Of a stretch of 64,000 nt of DNA, positions 24,533-36,217 are shown piece after piece. Position numbers and translations under genes: made by a program. This DNA comes from Adiantum capillus-veneris (taxonomy: Eukaryota > Streptophyta > Polypodiopsida > Polypodiales > Pteridaceae): positions 107,266,549-107,330,548 of the forward strand of contig CM043953.1 of assembly GCA_014529385.2 (NCBI GenBank), written 5' to 3'. Below the pieces are notes generated by a model. It made no database searches, was not told where the DNA came from, and worked only from the letters and a program-made list of their open reading frames with translations. Every line of letters starts with the position of its first letter. Position 1 is the stretch's first letter.

Positions 24533-24900
24533 TAACTAAATATTTGCATACATATAGATTCATGGATGATCTTTGTAGTATTAATAATTGAGTATTTAAG
24601 GAGACCCTCCAAGAGATCTATCCTCCTTGTCTTAAAATTGAACCTAATTATGTAAATAGTATACTTATACTTGATAAGTAGGTAGTTACACAAACCCATT
24701 TTTTGAATATTTTGATTGATGTGGAGCCTCCATATATGGGGAATGTTAGAACATGTTTTTTCTGGAAGAGAGATAATCTCAAGTTAATGTCTTCTGAATT
24801 TGCAATAGACCCTTTAAGAATTCTCTACACACTTGTCTTGGGATGCTATTCCTAATCATATACTCCTCGTCTGATAAAGAAATTAATAATCTCATGGGTA
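24533..24900 (+). pseudogene. Penelope-like RT, catalytic box and thumb
   Basis: Directly after the inserted copia element the reading resumes with RFMDDLCSINN (about 24558-24590), the palm motif with the catalytic Asp pair. IYPPCLKIE follows, and then FFWKRDNLKL near 24760, which fits the conserved xxDKRDDFxF thumb region of Penelope-like RTs. Stops occur near 24590 and 24680. GIPMG before the insertion and MDD after it show that one RT was split between two motifs. Confidence 0.75.
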
Positions 24901-24940
24901 AGTTTGTCACTAATGGATTTCATAGGAAAGACCTCGTGGC

Positions 24941-26434
24941 GTGATTCAAGAAGGCATGACATTGCTTGGTTATGTATTAGGCTTTTTTGGTATCCTACAC
25001 AAGGCGGGCATGCTCTACGAGGTATGGGTTGGCATATTACTCATGCTTCAATACTAAGGTTTGAGCCTACTTCAAACGTAATGATGGCTATCCCTAGATA
25101 GGGTTTGAAGGGTTGAAAGATATGATGAGTGGATCACTAGGATTTAATCTTTACATAAATTTCAATAGCGGGCTTTTTTTTTACTGTGGTCTTGATTGGA
25201 GATCTGGTCTATGACTTATTGGCTGATCTTTAATCCTGGTCTCTGGCTGTTGCTAGTCTTTTTGCTAGGAATGGATTTTATTTTTAGGACTTGGCTCAAT
25301 TTGGGTATGGTCTACTGGTTATGAAGATTAATTTTTAAAGCTTGCTTAATCACCACCTAATTATTGATCTACTGGCTTTTGACTTGTAATACTTTCATTT
25401 CTACATTAAAAAGTCTGGCAGAGCCCACTATATGATAGTGTCTTTTCTGGCAAGTTTGGAGTTAAACTTGGTTAATCCTTGGGGATTTTTGCTTTGTCTG
25501 GTTGGCTTAGTATGTTGACTTTGCTGGCTTAGCTTTTTTAGACAATCATAGGCTTTTATGCTTGAACTTTAGATTTGTTACCCTTCTAATATAGTTCTAT
25601 CATTTAGCTTTACCTAGTTGAAATTATACTACTATTTTTGATCAAATGTGATGAGCCTTGGAGGAATTCCATCATGGCTTTTTTAAAGATATGGTTCTTA
25701 ATGGCTACTGGAAACCGATTATCAAGTTTATTGGATTTACATTAGCTGACCCTAATTTGTTTTGGTCTCTACTTGTGGATTCTAGGATTTAAGGCCATTG
25801 GCTACTAACTGTGGAATACTCTTGCTTATAGAGTAGGTTTTGGTTCCACTATTTGAAGGACTAGATTTAGATTTGTACAACAAGATTAGAGTTACAATAC
25901 AAAGTGTCTCTGATCACTTTGAAGTTATGCTTACATGGTTTGGTTTAACGGTGGTTTGATAGGATGGAGCTCTTTGGTATAAATTTGACGGGATTATTTG
26001 AAAAATGTGGAAAATACTTGATAGTTGTTAATTACTATAATATTTTAAGACAATAGTTGGTCTAATAAGTTTTAAGTTTGACATGGATAACAATTGATAG
26101 GTTCTTTGAAGCCTGTTACACGTAGCCAAGTCTAACATATATGTTGTCTTGCCTATATGGATGCAGGTGAAAATTCTATCTTGGTTTAGCTTGCTGCAGT
26201 CCGGACTTTGAATATCCTTGATGATTCAACTGGGATGACAACTGGGATGACCTCAACACTTCTGCTACTTTTGTATAAAATCATTTGGAATGATACCTCA
26301 TTCTTAATATCGTGTACAGTAATGGATCAAAGACTAAGTTGTTTCTATACAAATCCTTGCCTACTCATCTAAAGCCAATCGTCTTTTGAATGTCATGTTC
26401 TTTGGTGTATATAATATAATACTACAACACACAC
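24941..26434 (+). repeat. PLE-complex direct repeat B, copy 1
   Basis: It aligns with 28971-30704 from GATTCAAGAAGG to the CA-rich end. It follows the RT thumb directly, so it looks like the 3' region of the PLE. Inside it lies the word GACATGGATAACAA (26080-26093), also found at the end of both A repeats and in B copy 2. Confidence 0.8.
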
Positions 26435-27034
26435 GTCCTTAAACACTGAGCCCTCCCAGGCAACTGGGTGGAATGGGATGCTGGCTTTAGATTATTCTTG
26501 CCTATAGGCTTTGATTGACCCATTGTTTATCATTCCTAGTCAGTTTGACAGGTGTTAGGTGGTCTCTCCTTGACTATAGATTGGATTCCTGCTCATGGCT
26601 ATTGTAGTCTTTTGGCTCAGCCGGTTTTAGGTTGCAGGTTAATCCAAATCCACTCACCCATGCTTAATTATCTTTATTATGATGATTTTAGGAACATGTT
26701 ACTTGTAAACAGATTGCGCGTACGAGGATTTTGTGTGATCAAGAGAAAAAGCATGAAATATATCATTTGAAGACTATGAATGACAACCATACTTTTTTCA
26801 AACTGGTTGTCAGAGCCTTAAAACTCCTACATGAGTATTGTCTTCCTTGAAGAAATTATCAGATATTGTGTTGATAAGATTGACTTTATTCTCTTCAGGG
26901 ACACTTTGACTTGGCATATCTTTGCTTAAGCTTCATACTCAACTTTGTTACTCTCATCTAATTGATGAGGCAGTAGGCCCATACAAAATGGGCCTACTGC
27001 CAACCCATTGTGTATGGCGCTTGGAATAGGACGG

Positions 27035-27070
<36 letters not shown>

Positions 27071-28970
27071 ACACACACACTTGGTCATGGCATCTGACCA
27101 TGATAGCTCCTTCTAGCTACACTCACAACTATACTTAACCTACTAGTGTTGCTACTTGAACTATTGATGCAACTAATGCTTCACCCAACTTAACACACAC
27201 ATACGCATACACTTCTGGTAGTTGACTAAGGCTTTGAGACTATTGCAGCAAGATTACTTCAGAATATGAGTGGATTGTTTTTAGCATGAGGGTGTCCACC
27301 TTGAGATTAAAATTACCTCTTAGGGAATTTGTGATTGGTTCCTTGATACTGGCTTACACTGCCATCTTGGTAAGTTTGGTTTAGTGTGAACCACTTAAAA
27401 GCCAGGCTCAATGGGAGGAATTTCATAAGGATTTAACCCATAAAGGATAAAATAAAAGATCTCCTTCCCATTATGTTTCCTCCTAGCATAAATCGGTTGC
27501 ACTCTCTAATGCGGGGTTAATGCACTCAACATCTGTCACGACAGGTCCCTTCCCTTTTTCACTCAAAGTGATTCACAATGAACGCTTCTCTTTCTGATGC
27601 CTTGGATTGATGGTGGTAGGCTTGGCGTGGAATTTTTCCCATCCTTTTCTTGACATGATTCTACACAATAATTCCTCGTCTTACCCTCCTATAGAGAAGA
27701 GCCTGTACACTATTCTGATGGGATTTCTTGCCGTGGTGAGCACGCCAGGTGTGGCCATACCTGTCAAGTTTCATTATACCGACAGTAGCTGACATGCTTT
27801 GTGCTGCTTCATACCAATTCACTACCCCTATATAAATGTGAGGGGCTCTTCTCCCCTCACTTAGACTTGGGTTCTTTATGTTTTTTGCCTTTTTGCAAAC
27901 ATTGAAAGTAATTGTGGTTTAAGGATTGGGCATTGGGTTTTGTTGTGTTGTCCCTTGCAAAATTAAAACAACCAAATATGTCCGACTTTTTCAAAGGTGA
28001 GGGTTAAATTTAACCTTTGGTATGGCTTGGGCTTACATGTTTTGCAAGGTCACTAGCATACATTGTATAAGGCACTGGTCTCTAAGCATGGTTTATGCTT
28101 GATAAGATTTGGAAGGGTACATGCCTCATATTAGTGACTTGCTGTACAATAGTTCCATAGAGTTGGTTGATAAAACTGTTATAAAAGATGGTGTGTAGGG
28201 TAATTTTCTTAGGTCACTCCAGATATACTATTTAACTCATTTAACTTTCTTCTTAGACATATGGTTTGCCCATCGGACTTCTACTAATGGCTGTGTCAAG
28301 CCCTAGACTATATGGTGGTGTTGTATTGACATCTCATATTGATGGCATTCAATTATCTTCAACACTTGGGGGTTGTGGTTTTACTGAATTTTTTTGAATT
28401 ATTTCCTTATTGATATGTTGGGTATACTGGCCTAAAAAAAGAGGGGAGCTCTGCTCACCTAGTCTTTGATGTTTAGCCTGAGAATATATTGGTTAACTAT
28501 GATTAAGATATCTTGGTCACAAAATAATATAGATTTATTTCTCTGATTACTGTTGGTCTTTTGGCTAATATAGCTAGTATCTGGATTGCTGGACTCTTGG
28601 CGTGCTCACTGAGCTTGAGAATTTACTAATCTAAACTATGCTATCTCTATAATACCTTATGCATATCATTAGTAGTTTTGGTTGCTTATCATAGATACAT
28701 ATGGAAAGGAAGATAGTAGACTCTAGCACTGAATTTTTTTTAACACTTTTGACTAGGTTTTGTTGCTTTACTACCTGAGATTTGGCATAAGAAGGACAAC
28801 AAATGGGTTATAATGCTCTAGTATAAGGTGAGGCCCTTATGTTTCCATGATGCCCATTTATCAGGGGTTGCCAACTCTAGATTGACAGATTTGTAAAAAC
28901 ACTAACTTGGAATATGATGGACTCTCCTGTATTGGCTAAACATTGGGATTAACAACTATCTTTTTGGACA
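26435..28970. other. Unassigned part of the PLE complex, with CA microsatellite
   Basis: No protein domain could be followed. A (CA)n tract lies at 27036-27080. A TATA-like CTATATAAAT at 27828-27837 is followed by an 8-bp hairpin (GTGAGGGG at 27838-27845, CCCCTCAC at 27853-27860), which could be a promoter with a structured 5' leader. The segment separates two B repeats. Confidence 0.5.
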
Positions 28971-30694
28971 TGATTCAAGAAGGAATGACATTGATGAGTT
29001 ATGTATTAGGATTTTTTGGTATACTACACAGGGAGGGAATGCTCTACCAGGTATGGGTTGGCATATTACTCATGCTTCAATACTAAGGTTGGATCCTACT
29101 TCAGACATAATGATGGCTCTCCCTAGCTAGGTTTTGAAGGGTTGAAAGATATAATAAGTGGCTCACTAGGACTTGAACTTTACATAAATTTCAATAGCAT
29201 TTTTTTTTAAATTTTATAATGTGGTCTTGATTGGAATCTAGTCTATGACTTATTTGCTGATCTTTAATCCTGGTCTTTGGTTGTTCCTAGTCTTTTTGTT
29301 GGGAATGGATTTTATTTTCAAGAATTGGCTTGATTTGGGTATGTTATGTTGGTTAGGAAGATTAATTTTTTAAGCTTGCTTAATCACCACCTATATTGAT
29401 CTACTGGCTTTTGACTTGTAATACTTTCATTTCTACATTAAAATGTCTGGTAGATTCCATTATATGATAGTGTCTATTCTGGCAAGTTTGGAGTGAAACT
29501 TGGCAAATCGGGGATTTTTGCTTTGTCTTGTTGGCTTAGTATGCTGACTTTGCTAGCTTAGATTTTTTAGACCACCATAGGCTTTTATGCTTGACCTTTT
29601 GATTTGTTACCCTTCTAATATAGTTCTACCATTTAGCTTTACCTAGCTGAAATCATACTACTATTTTTCATCAAATGTGTTGAGCCTTGGAGGAATTCTA
29701 TCATGGCTTTTTTTTAAAATATGGTTCTAAGTGGCTATTGGCAACCGATTATCGCGTTTGCTAGATTTACATTAGCTAACCTTGATTTGTTTTGGTTTCT
29801 ACTTCTAGGTTCGAGGATATAAGGCCACTAGTTTAACTGTGGAATCCTCTTGCTTATGGAGTAGGTTTTGGTTCCACTATTTGAAGGGCTTGACTTAGAT
29901 TTGTACAACAAGATTAGAGTTACAATACAAAGCTTCTCTAATCGTTTGGTTTAACGGTGGTTTGACAGGATGGAGCTCTTTGGTATAAATTTGATGGGAT
30001 TATTTGAAAAATGTGGAAAATGCTTGATAGTTGTTTATTACTATAGTATTTTAGGACAATAGTAGCTGGTCTAAGAATTTTTAAGTTTGACATGGATAAC
30101 AACTGATAGGTTCTTTGAAGCTTGCTATACATAGCCAAGTCTAGCATATCTGTTGTCTTGACCATATGGATGCAGGTGAAAGAATTCTATCTTGACTTAA
30201 AATGGTTTAGCTTGCTGCAGTTTGACTTTGAAGACCCTTGATGATTCAATCAACAGTTCTACTACTTTTGTATAAAATCATTTGGACTGATACCTGGGTG
30301 AAAGCGTGGTTTGGTGGTACAAAAAAAGGACCTATTTTACTTCTACCAATGAAAAAGTGGGGACTGGTAAAATTTTTGTAGTTTAGGTCAAAACTTTTCG
30401 GACCTTGTATTTTTAGATTCTCCTTTTGAAGATCTATCCACTGATATACAATATGATAGGTAGTTTTTCATGTGACATGTAGAAATTGTAGCTCAAAGAT
30501 TTGTCAATGGTGCTGCCAAGGACAATCCTTTTTGTACCACCAAAGCATGCTTTTAGCCACCTCATTATTATTATGTTGTACAATAATGGATGAAAGACTG
30601 AGTCATTTTGTAGAAATCCTTGCCTAGTCATCTAAAGCCAGTCGTCTTTTGAACGTCATGTTCTCTGGTATATATGTATTTAATTTAATACTAC

Positions 30695-30704
<10 letters not shown>
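28971..30704 (+). repeat. PLE-complex direct repeat B, copy 2
   Basis: This is the second copy of 24941-26434, with an internal insertion near 30290-30580 (about 0.3 kb) absent from copy 1. It ends in a longer (CA)n tract (30695-30740). Confidence 0.8.

Positions 30705-30740
<36 letters not shown>
30695..30740. repeat. (CA)n microsatellite
   Basis: About 23 uninterrupted CA units at the end of B copy 2. B copy 1 has only a few units at the same place, so the tract expanded after the duplication. Confidence 0.95.
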
Positions 30741-30742
<2 letters not shown>

Positions 30743-30910
30743 GAATTATATAAATTTGTAGCCATATGAGCTCAACTAAATCTAACTAGAACTAATTATT
30801 CTAACTGCACATGACATATGCAAACAACACAAGGGCAGCTGAATAGCTCCCACTATAGGTACCTACCTATGATTATGCCTAACTCTGGGAACCTCTGTTC
30901 ATTAACTAGA

Positions 30911-32077
30911 AATGTATTGTCACTTAACTAAGCCTATAAGAGTTGGTGCAAGTTGTATTAGTTGTCAATAGCTATCTTTGGTTAAACTTGAAAGATTTTG
31001 GATCTTTAAGTCATGGACATTTAAAGCTTAGAATACTAGGGGTAACCGATTATTGATATGATTTGTCACTTGCAAAATATTCCTTACTCTGCATCTGATG
31101 AGTTGGCAAAACTGACAAAGTGTGTAGGCTAGCTATTCTACAATATTATAATAGAGGCATCATGCCTAAGAATTGAGACTCTAGGATGATTCCCAAACGG
31201 CAGACAAAGCTTTTGCATATTAGTATGAAGATCCTTACATAGCCTCAAACTTGAACCTCATCGTGAACCTTTTATATAAAGAGGTGAGTGCTCTCTTTGC
31301 TACTTGATTAACATTATTACTATTTCCAATCAATCTTGTAGGATCCTTCTGCTCTACTGTAGTGATTAATAGAATGCCTAAGGTGAAGGAAAAGATGCAG
31401 GTGGTTGAGGCTTCATCTACACTGAACCTACAAGTTTTCCACCAAAAAAAAATGGTTTTTTTTCCTGCATAATGGATTGGTGTCTGGAATGCATGGAACA
31501 TTGGAAATTATAAGAAGAATGGATTTCTGTCCTAGTGGCTTAAACAAATCAACTGTTAGAGGACCTTTTGTCTGTAAATAAACAGGTCTTGTGGTTATAC
31601 ACTTGAGTGGGAATCTGGACTACCTTGAAACATGCCGGACTTTGTAAATAGGTGCATTTCCATACACCGGGGGTGGGATCTTTGGATGTTAGAAATTGTT
31701 TATTTATTGAAGAGCTATTTACCTCCTTATAGCAATATCTTGATATTAGGTTGGAAGTATGACGACATACATTGATGTGGGAGCTAACTAGTCATTGGGA
31801 CAAATGCTAGCTATATGAATTGTGTATGTTGTTGCAGACCTGTTGATTTTTACATCTTACTAGAAAAGGGGAGTCCCTAACGGTTGGATCAACCTTGTTT
31901 CTGCTCAGTTAACATTTCATTCCAAACCATAGGGGTATTTTATCATGCTCATATTGACAATTGGTATAGGAAAATGATAAAAACACTCGCGTTCTTTTGT
32001 TGTTATATAATACACTTAAAGAATTATTTCTTGAACAGTAGGCAAGTGCTTAACATCATTGTGACATGGATAACAAC
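30911..32077 (+). repeat. PLE direct repeat A, copy 2
   Basis: Second copy of 19224-20464. The TATA box (31273-31281) and the following ATG-led reading MPKVKEKMQVVEAS are kept. The direct repeats end at GACATGGATAACAAC. Confidence 0.8.
31273..31281 (+). promoter_or_regulatory. TATA box in A repeat, copy 2
   Basis: TATATAAAG in the same context as at 19601-19609. Confidence 0.6.
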
Positions 32078-32684
32078 TGGGATGCCCATGCATCACATGT
32101 ACACAATAACAATGCTAACTAATTGTTGTCTTGTTTCCATGGGTGTAGGTGAGGGCTACCTTCTTTGATGGTTAAGGAATTTTTGTTGCTATTCAAACTC
32201 AAACTAAACAATGAACCTGTTTGTAATTAAGATGAATTCTACACTTTATACCCAATGGGTCTTTTTACATCTTTGTACAAATTTATTCCATCTACAAATA
32301 TGCTTTATACAAATTCCATTGTACTTGTCTAGAGCAGGTAGTTGTTAATTTGTGGATTAGTTATAGTTTGTAACTATTGTTAGGAAATATGACGTAGCTA
32401 AATAGATATTTGAGTAGCTTACTTAATGGAGAGAGAGAAATTTTCACACACGAGAGATTAGAGAGTAGAGAGAGAGAGAGAGAGCACACATGATATACGT
32501 GGTTCACCCAATGTGGGCTACATCCACGGGAAGCAACCACTTAATGGCTTTAGTACTTCAAACAAGAAGTAGGTTACAAAGGGATTATACCCTTAATAGA
32601 GCTCCCACCTTGCTTCACTCTCACCACCTCACACCCACCTTGTTGCATCAACTTCACACTATGAAATGTGTGTAGAAATGGACT

Positions 32685-32693
32685 CCTTTTATA
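32685..32693 (-). promoter_or_regulatory. TATA box in copia LTR
   Basis: The minus strand reads TATAAAAGG, a strong plant-type TATA box about 430 bp into the LTR, with the GGCCA cluster and hairpin upstream of it in U3. Confidence 0.75.
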
Positions 32694-32965
32694 GGCCAAA
32701 ATGGTTGACCTCTCTCATGAGAGGCAGCCACACATGGGTGGATTTAGGGGTCCGATTTGGACTTGTCTACACAAGGGTGGCTACACCTTGAGAAGACAAG
32801 TCCGCCTTTATAATTGGCCATCGGCCATTGAATTCGGCCACTGGTGACCAAAAGTTGACTTCTCTGACCACCGGCCACCGGCCATTGACTACCTGCCACC
32901 GGCCAAACGATCGGTCATTTTTCGATCACTTTCCAGCCACCATCTGACCATAATATTCCGACAAA

Positions 32966-32994
32966 GCCAGTCTCGAGCTTTGCTCGAGACTGGC
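32966..32994. repeat. Perfect 13-bp hairpin with TTT loop
   Basis: GCCAGTCTCGAGC (32966-32978) pairs without mismatch with 32982-32994. It lies in U3 upstream of the TATA box, so it is probably a DNA cruciform or protein site and not part of the transcript. Confidence 0.9.
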
Positions 32995-33182
32995 CGTGAA
33001 AATTTTGGTTTGTGGCGAGTGATTTTTCTTCACACACGATGGCTTCTCCTCATAATGGGGGCCTTACAAATGTGCGTTTTTAATACATAAAATTACAAGA
33101 GGTAAATCAGGTTCCATACTTAACAATCTTCCACTTGGAGATTAATCTCCACACCAAACTTGTGACTGCTTTCCATCCTGGC

Positions 33183-33800
33183 TTCTTACCCTTCAATGCC
33201 GATTGAAGATGAGAAAAAGCTCAACTTCTCTTTGTTGACCACCTTTGTAAACATGTCTGCAAGATTTTCACTTGTATTCACCTTTCCTAGCTTTAGCTGT
33301 CCTTCTTCCAAAAGAGTGCATATGAAGTGATATCTCACCTCAAGTCCTTGAATGAAAGACTGAATTCTTTGCAAGATGGATAGTGCTTTGGCTATCACTG
33401 TACAAGACACAATTGTCTTGTTTGAATCTAAGCTCTTCTAAGAATGTGTGAAGCCACAGAATTTCTTTGCTTGCCACATACTCTGCTTATGTGGTAGAAA
33501 GTTTGGACACACATCCTTGGTTAGTTTAAAGTGACCAGCCAAAGGTGTAGAAATCGTTTTTGCATTTTGCATTGCAAACCTTTCTATTACCTTCTTGATG
33601 TAATCCTCCTGAGATAGCTTTATCGTCTTCTTCTTCCTGTCCCTTGATATCTTCATACCAAGTATCCTCTTTGCAGCACCTAAATCTTTCATTGAAAAAG
33701 ATTTAGACAGCTCCTTTTTTAGTCTTTGATGTCCTGCAGTTAGCACTTGCAATCAGCATGTCATCAACCTACAAGCAAGCTATCAAACAATAAACCCAGA
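33183..33800 (-). pseudogene. copia RT end and RNase H, truncated
   Basis: RT is seen from VDDMLIASAN (about 33740-33770) through KELSKSFSMKDLGAAKRILGM, SQEDYIKKVIERF and STPLAGHFKLT (33438-33752). RNase H ends with NTSENLADMFTKVV (33186-33410). A stop or frameshift separates them and nothing upstream of the VDD box remains. Confidence 0.85.
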
Positions 33801-34789
33801 TAAACCTCATACAATCAATAAAAAGAAGGTATACTTATTGCCCTTAAGATGATGATATACTATGCAAAAGAAATAAAGAAAATCTCATCCTATTATTGAA
33901 GCAAAAACCATTTATCACATATAATTGTCTGGTTTTCAACATAAATCATTGAATCTGCTTGTGTTGCATATCCAACATGGTGGCTTACCCAAGGGTTTCC
34001 ATTACTCAACGAAGGACTTACGTTGAAAAATGTGAGTGCTAAAAAAAAACACAAGCCATAACCCTTCCAAGTTCATATTAAATAGATCAAAGTTACTTCC
34101 TTCAAATGATATATATCCCCTATATCATCATCTATGGTTAACACTTTACATAACATACGAGGCACACAACTGTGTTATATAGATTATGGCCAACATCGTG
34201 CGCAACCAATAACACCATAATGCATAATATTATCTAGTATTGCTACTCCAAAGAATGTTTACCTACTCATAGAAGAGTGTCCTTATATGTGCTCCATCAT
34301 ATAGAGAAGATGTGGTCTCAAGGGGGCTCTACAAACACTATTGACTCAAGATACTTTCTCAAGGATGTATGTTGTTGGTAAAGAGTTTTGAAAGTGCAGG
34401 TGGGTGATGAGCTTGAATTGCAAGGGGCAGCAAAAATCACAAAAGGATAGAGAACGATGCAAAGAGAAGGGACACCCACCAAGAGGGGAAGAGGAGCACA
34501 AATCTCCATGTGATCAAGTGCATAGATAGGGGCATAGAAGACATTGAACAAATTTCAGCATTGAGATGTATAGCATGATAAGTGGTTATGGTGCTTGAGG
34601 ATTATAGTGATTTGTTAATGATAAATTACAGTTCACAGCTAGGTACACCTAAAAACTATCAGATTAGAAGGTGTGTGTGTTGTAAAGAGGAAGGCCTTGG
34701 AGTGCAACAACCAAACATATCCCTTAGTTTTAATTGTACCTAGAATACCATTGATTTTTGTTATTGGCAAGTCAATGAGACTTCCAAAA
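33801..34789. other. Spacer, no gene seen
   Basis: AT-rich sequence between the truncated copia and the gypsy RT. No domain or repeat could be assigned. Short ORFs (for example 34318-34551 minus) resemble no known family. Confidence 0.5.
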
Positions 34790-35640
34790 AAGTCCACGTC
34801 CATCAAGCTCTTTCCAAGAAGAATAAACACAAAGGTCATCTAAGAAAGCTTCTCAAAACTCCCTCAAATATTCTCTAAAAATAGTGTTTATTAATCTTTG
34901 GAAAGTAGCAGGAGCATTGGTTAAGCCAAAAGCCATAAAGCGAAATGCGAACACTCCAAATTCGATTATAAAAGACATTTTAGCTTGGTCCTCTAGTGCA
35001 ATTGTGATTTGATTGTATCCAGAGTACCCATCTAAAAAGCTATAAGCTTCCTTTCCTGCAACTCTTTCAAGCACATGTTCTGAATATGGCAAGGGGTAAC
35101 GGTCCCTCCTAGTGGCGGCATTGACCTTCTTGAGATCCACGCACACTCTGAGTTTCCCATTCTTTTTTCGCACAATCGCTATTGGAGACACCCATTTGGA
35201 GTGCTCAATAGGGTATATGAATCCTCATTTGAAAAGATACTCAATCTTTTCTTGAACAATCTTTGCATACTTAGGATTCATTGGGTAGAGTCGTTGCTGG
35301 ACTGGTTTTTCCATGCTATTCATGGGAATCATGTGTTGCACCACGGAAGGTGGAACACCTTTTATATCATGATATGTCCAGGAAAATATATCCTTGAATT
35401 CCTTGAGAAGTTCTTTAAGTACATAAGCCTTAGTCTCTATCAGATCTTGGGCAATGAAAACAGGTTTGGACTCTTCTCCTGGGTCTGCTAACTCTATCTT
35501 CTTAACTATTGTTGGACCATCATACATTCCATTGCTTCCATTGATAGGTTTTCTTTGAGCCTTTCTATACACAACCTTATGCTCCTCTGTGGTGTAGGAT
35601 TTGAAATGATCGGCTGCAGGGTGTAGGTTTGTGGGGTCTG
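34790..35640 (-). pseudogene. gypsy RT fragment
   Basis: The minus strand encodes the approach to RT (QDLIETKAYVLKELLKEFKD, 35225-35572) and then RT proper (34853-35191) with PIAIVRKKNGKLRVCVDLKK, SFLDGYSGYNQI and FGLTNAPATFQRL. A shifted FLDDLCVYS gives the catalytic box near 34820-34850. Only part of RT survives and no RNase H or integrase follows. It is a different gypsy lineage from the ends of the window. Confidence 0.85.
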
Positions 35641-36048
35641 CGACGCATATGGATGATATTTATACAGACCTTTTTCATCGTTTTCTCTCCATAGTGGATC
35701 TAGTGTGAACACAACTTGTTCACAATGCTGCGGAAGTACGAACGTATCCCGCGCATATGTCCACACTTGCCTAGAGTTCACTTGAATTAATCCAGTCTTA
35801 TCTTTGTGCATAGTTGCATTAGGGCCGCTGGTAATAACTTTGAACCACTTGACATCAAAGATAAAAATATCAAACTTTCTAAAGCTAATCTTCAAGATGT
35901 CTTGGATGTAGCCAAAGTATACAAGCTTGCTAGTCTCGGTGTCCTCATCCCTTACACTAGACCCAAAAATCCATCTATTGTACCTCCTACTACTTTTCCT
36001 CTCCCATGACAACCCAAAAATGTGACTTCTCTCCCTTCCATGCATCAA
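35640..36048 (-). pseudogene. CACTA transposon fragment (DUF4216 region)
   Basis: The reading contains YFGYIQDILKISF, FDVKWFKV, GLIQVNSRQVWTYARDTFVL and QHCEQVVFTLDP. This is the pattern of DUF4216, found in plant CACTA (En/Spm) transposon proteins. It runs without a break into the gypsy fragment near 35640, marking a junction of two unrelated elements. No CACTA terminus was seen. Confidence 0.7.
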
Positions 36049-36086
36049 TTTTAGTTCCTTTTTTAGCTTTACACCACTTTCTACTT

Positions 36087-36179
36087 AAAGAGTGGCCACA
36101 TGGCCTCAAGCCTAACCTGCCTTGCATGGTCAAAGAGTGGCCACATGGCCTCAAGCCACTAACCTGCCTTGCACGGTTC
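36087..36179. repeat. Two-copy tandem repeat, about 46 bp
   Basis: AAAGAGTGGCCACATGG...CTAACCTGCCTTGCA occurs at 36087-36131 and 36132-36179 with small differences. Confidence 0.9.
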
Positions 36180-36217
36180 AGGCGGTTATTCCACATGGGT
36201 AGGTACAGTCACTTGCC

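Larger units (their letters stand above)
19224..32077 (+). mobile_element. Penelope-like element (PLE) complex with modular direct repeats
   Basis: A Penelope-like RT (20990-24900, split) is flanked by two A repeats (19224-20464 and 30911-32077) and followed by two B repeats (24941-26434 and 28971-30704), all in the same orientation. Penelope elements are known to carry LTR-like direct repeats and to occur as partial tandem copies, which fits. A GIY-YIG endonuclease was not recognised. Boundaries follow repeat edges, not target duplications. A copia element at 22185-24527 is a later insertion. Confidence 0.6.
32378..33125 (-). repeat. 3' LTR of the third copia element
   Basis: It starts TGTTAGG and ends CTTAACA on the plus strand. 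It contains a TATA box, a GA tract (32470-32485), a cluster of GGCCA words (32816-32925) and a perfect 13-bp hairpin (32966-32994). Confidence 0.8.
32378..33800 (-). mobile_element. Ty1/copia element, 3' end only
   Basis: A 748-bp LTR (32378-33125) is preceded on the minus strand by a purine tract (CTCCAAGTGGAAGA, about 33126-33142), by RNase H and by RT ending near 33790. The upstream part of pol is missing, so the element is truncated. It is a different copia family from 14721-19215. Confidence 0.85.

Noticed and set aside
19423-31102. CTGACGAG / CTGATGAG words in the A repeats, like the hammerhead ribozyme core known in Penelope-like elements.
   Set aside because: The second core strand should read GAAA but both copies have A-R-A-A at that place. 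Stem II would have a 2-nt loop, and no convincing stem I or III could be drawn.
19563-31501. Minus-strand ORFs of 89 and 88 codons conserved in both A repeats (19563-19832 and 31235-31501).
   Set aside because: They run against the TATA box and the ATG-led plus-strand reading. Conservation follows from the duplication, and no coding signature is seen.
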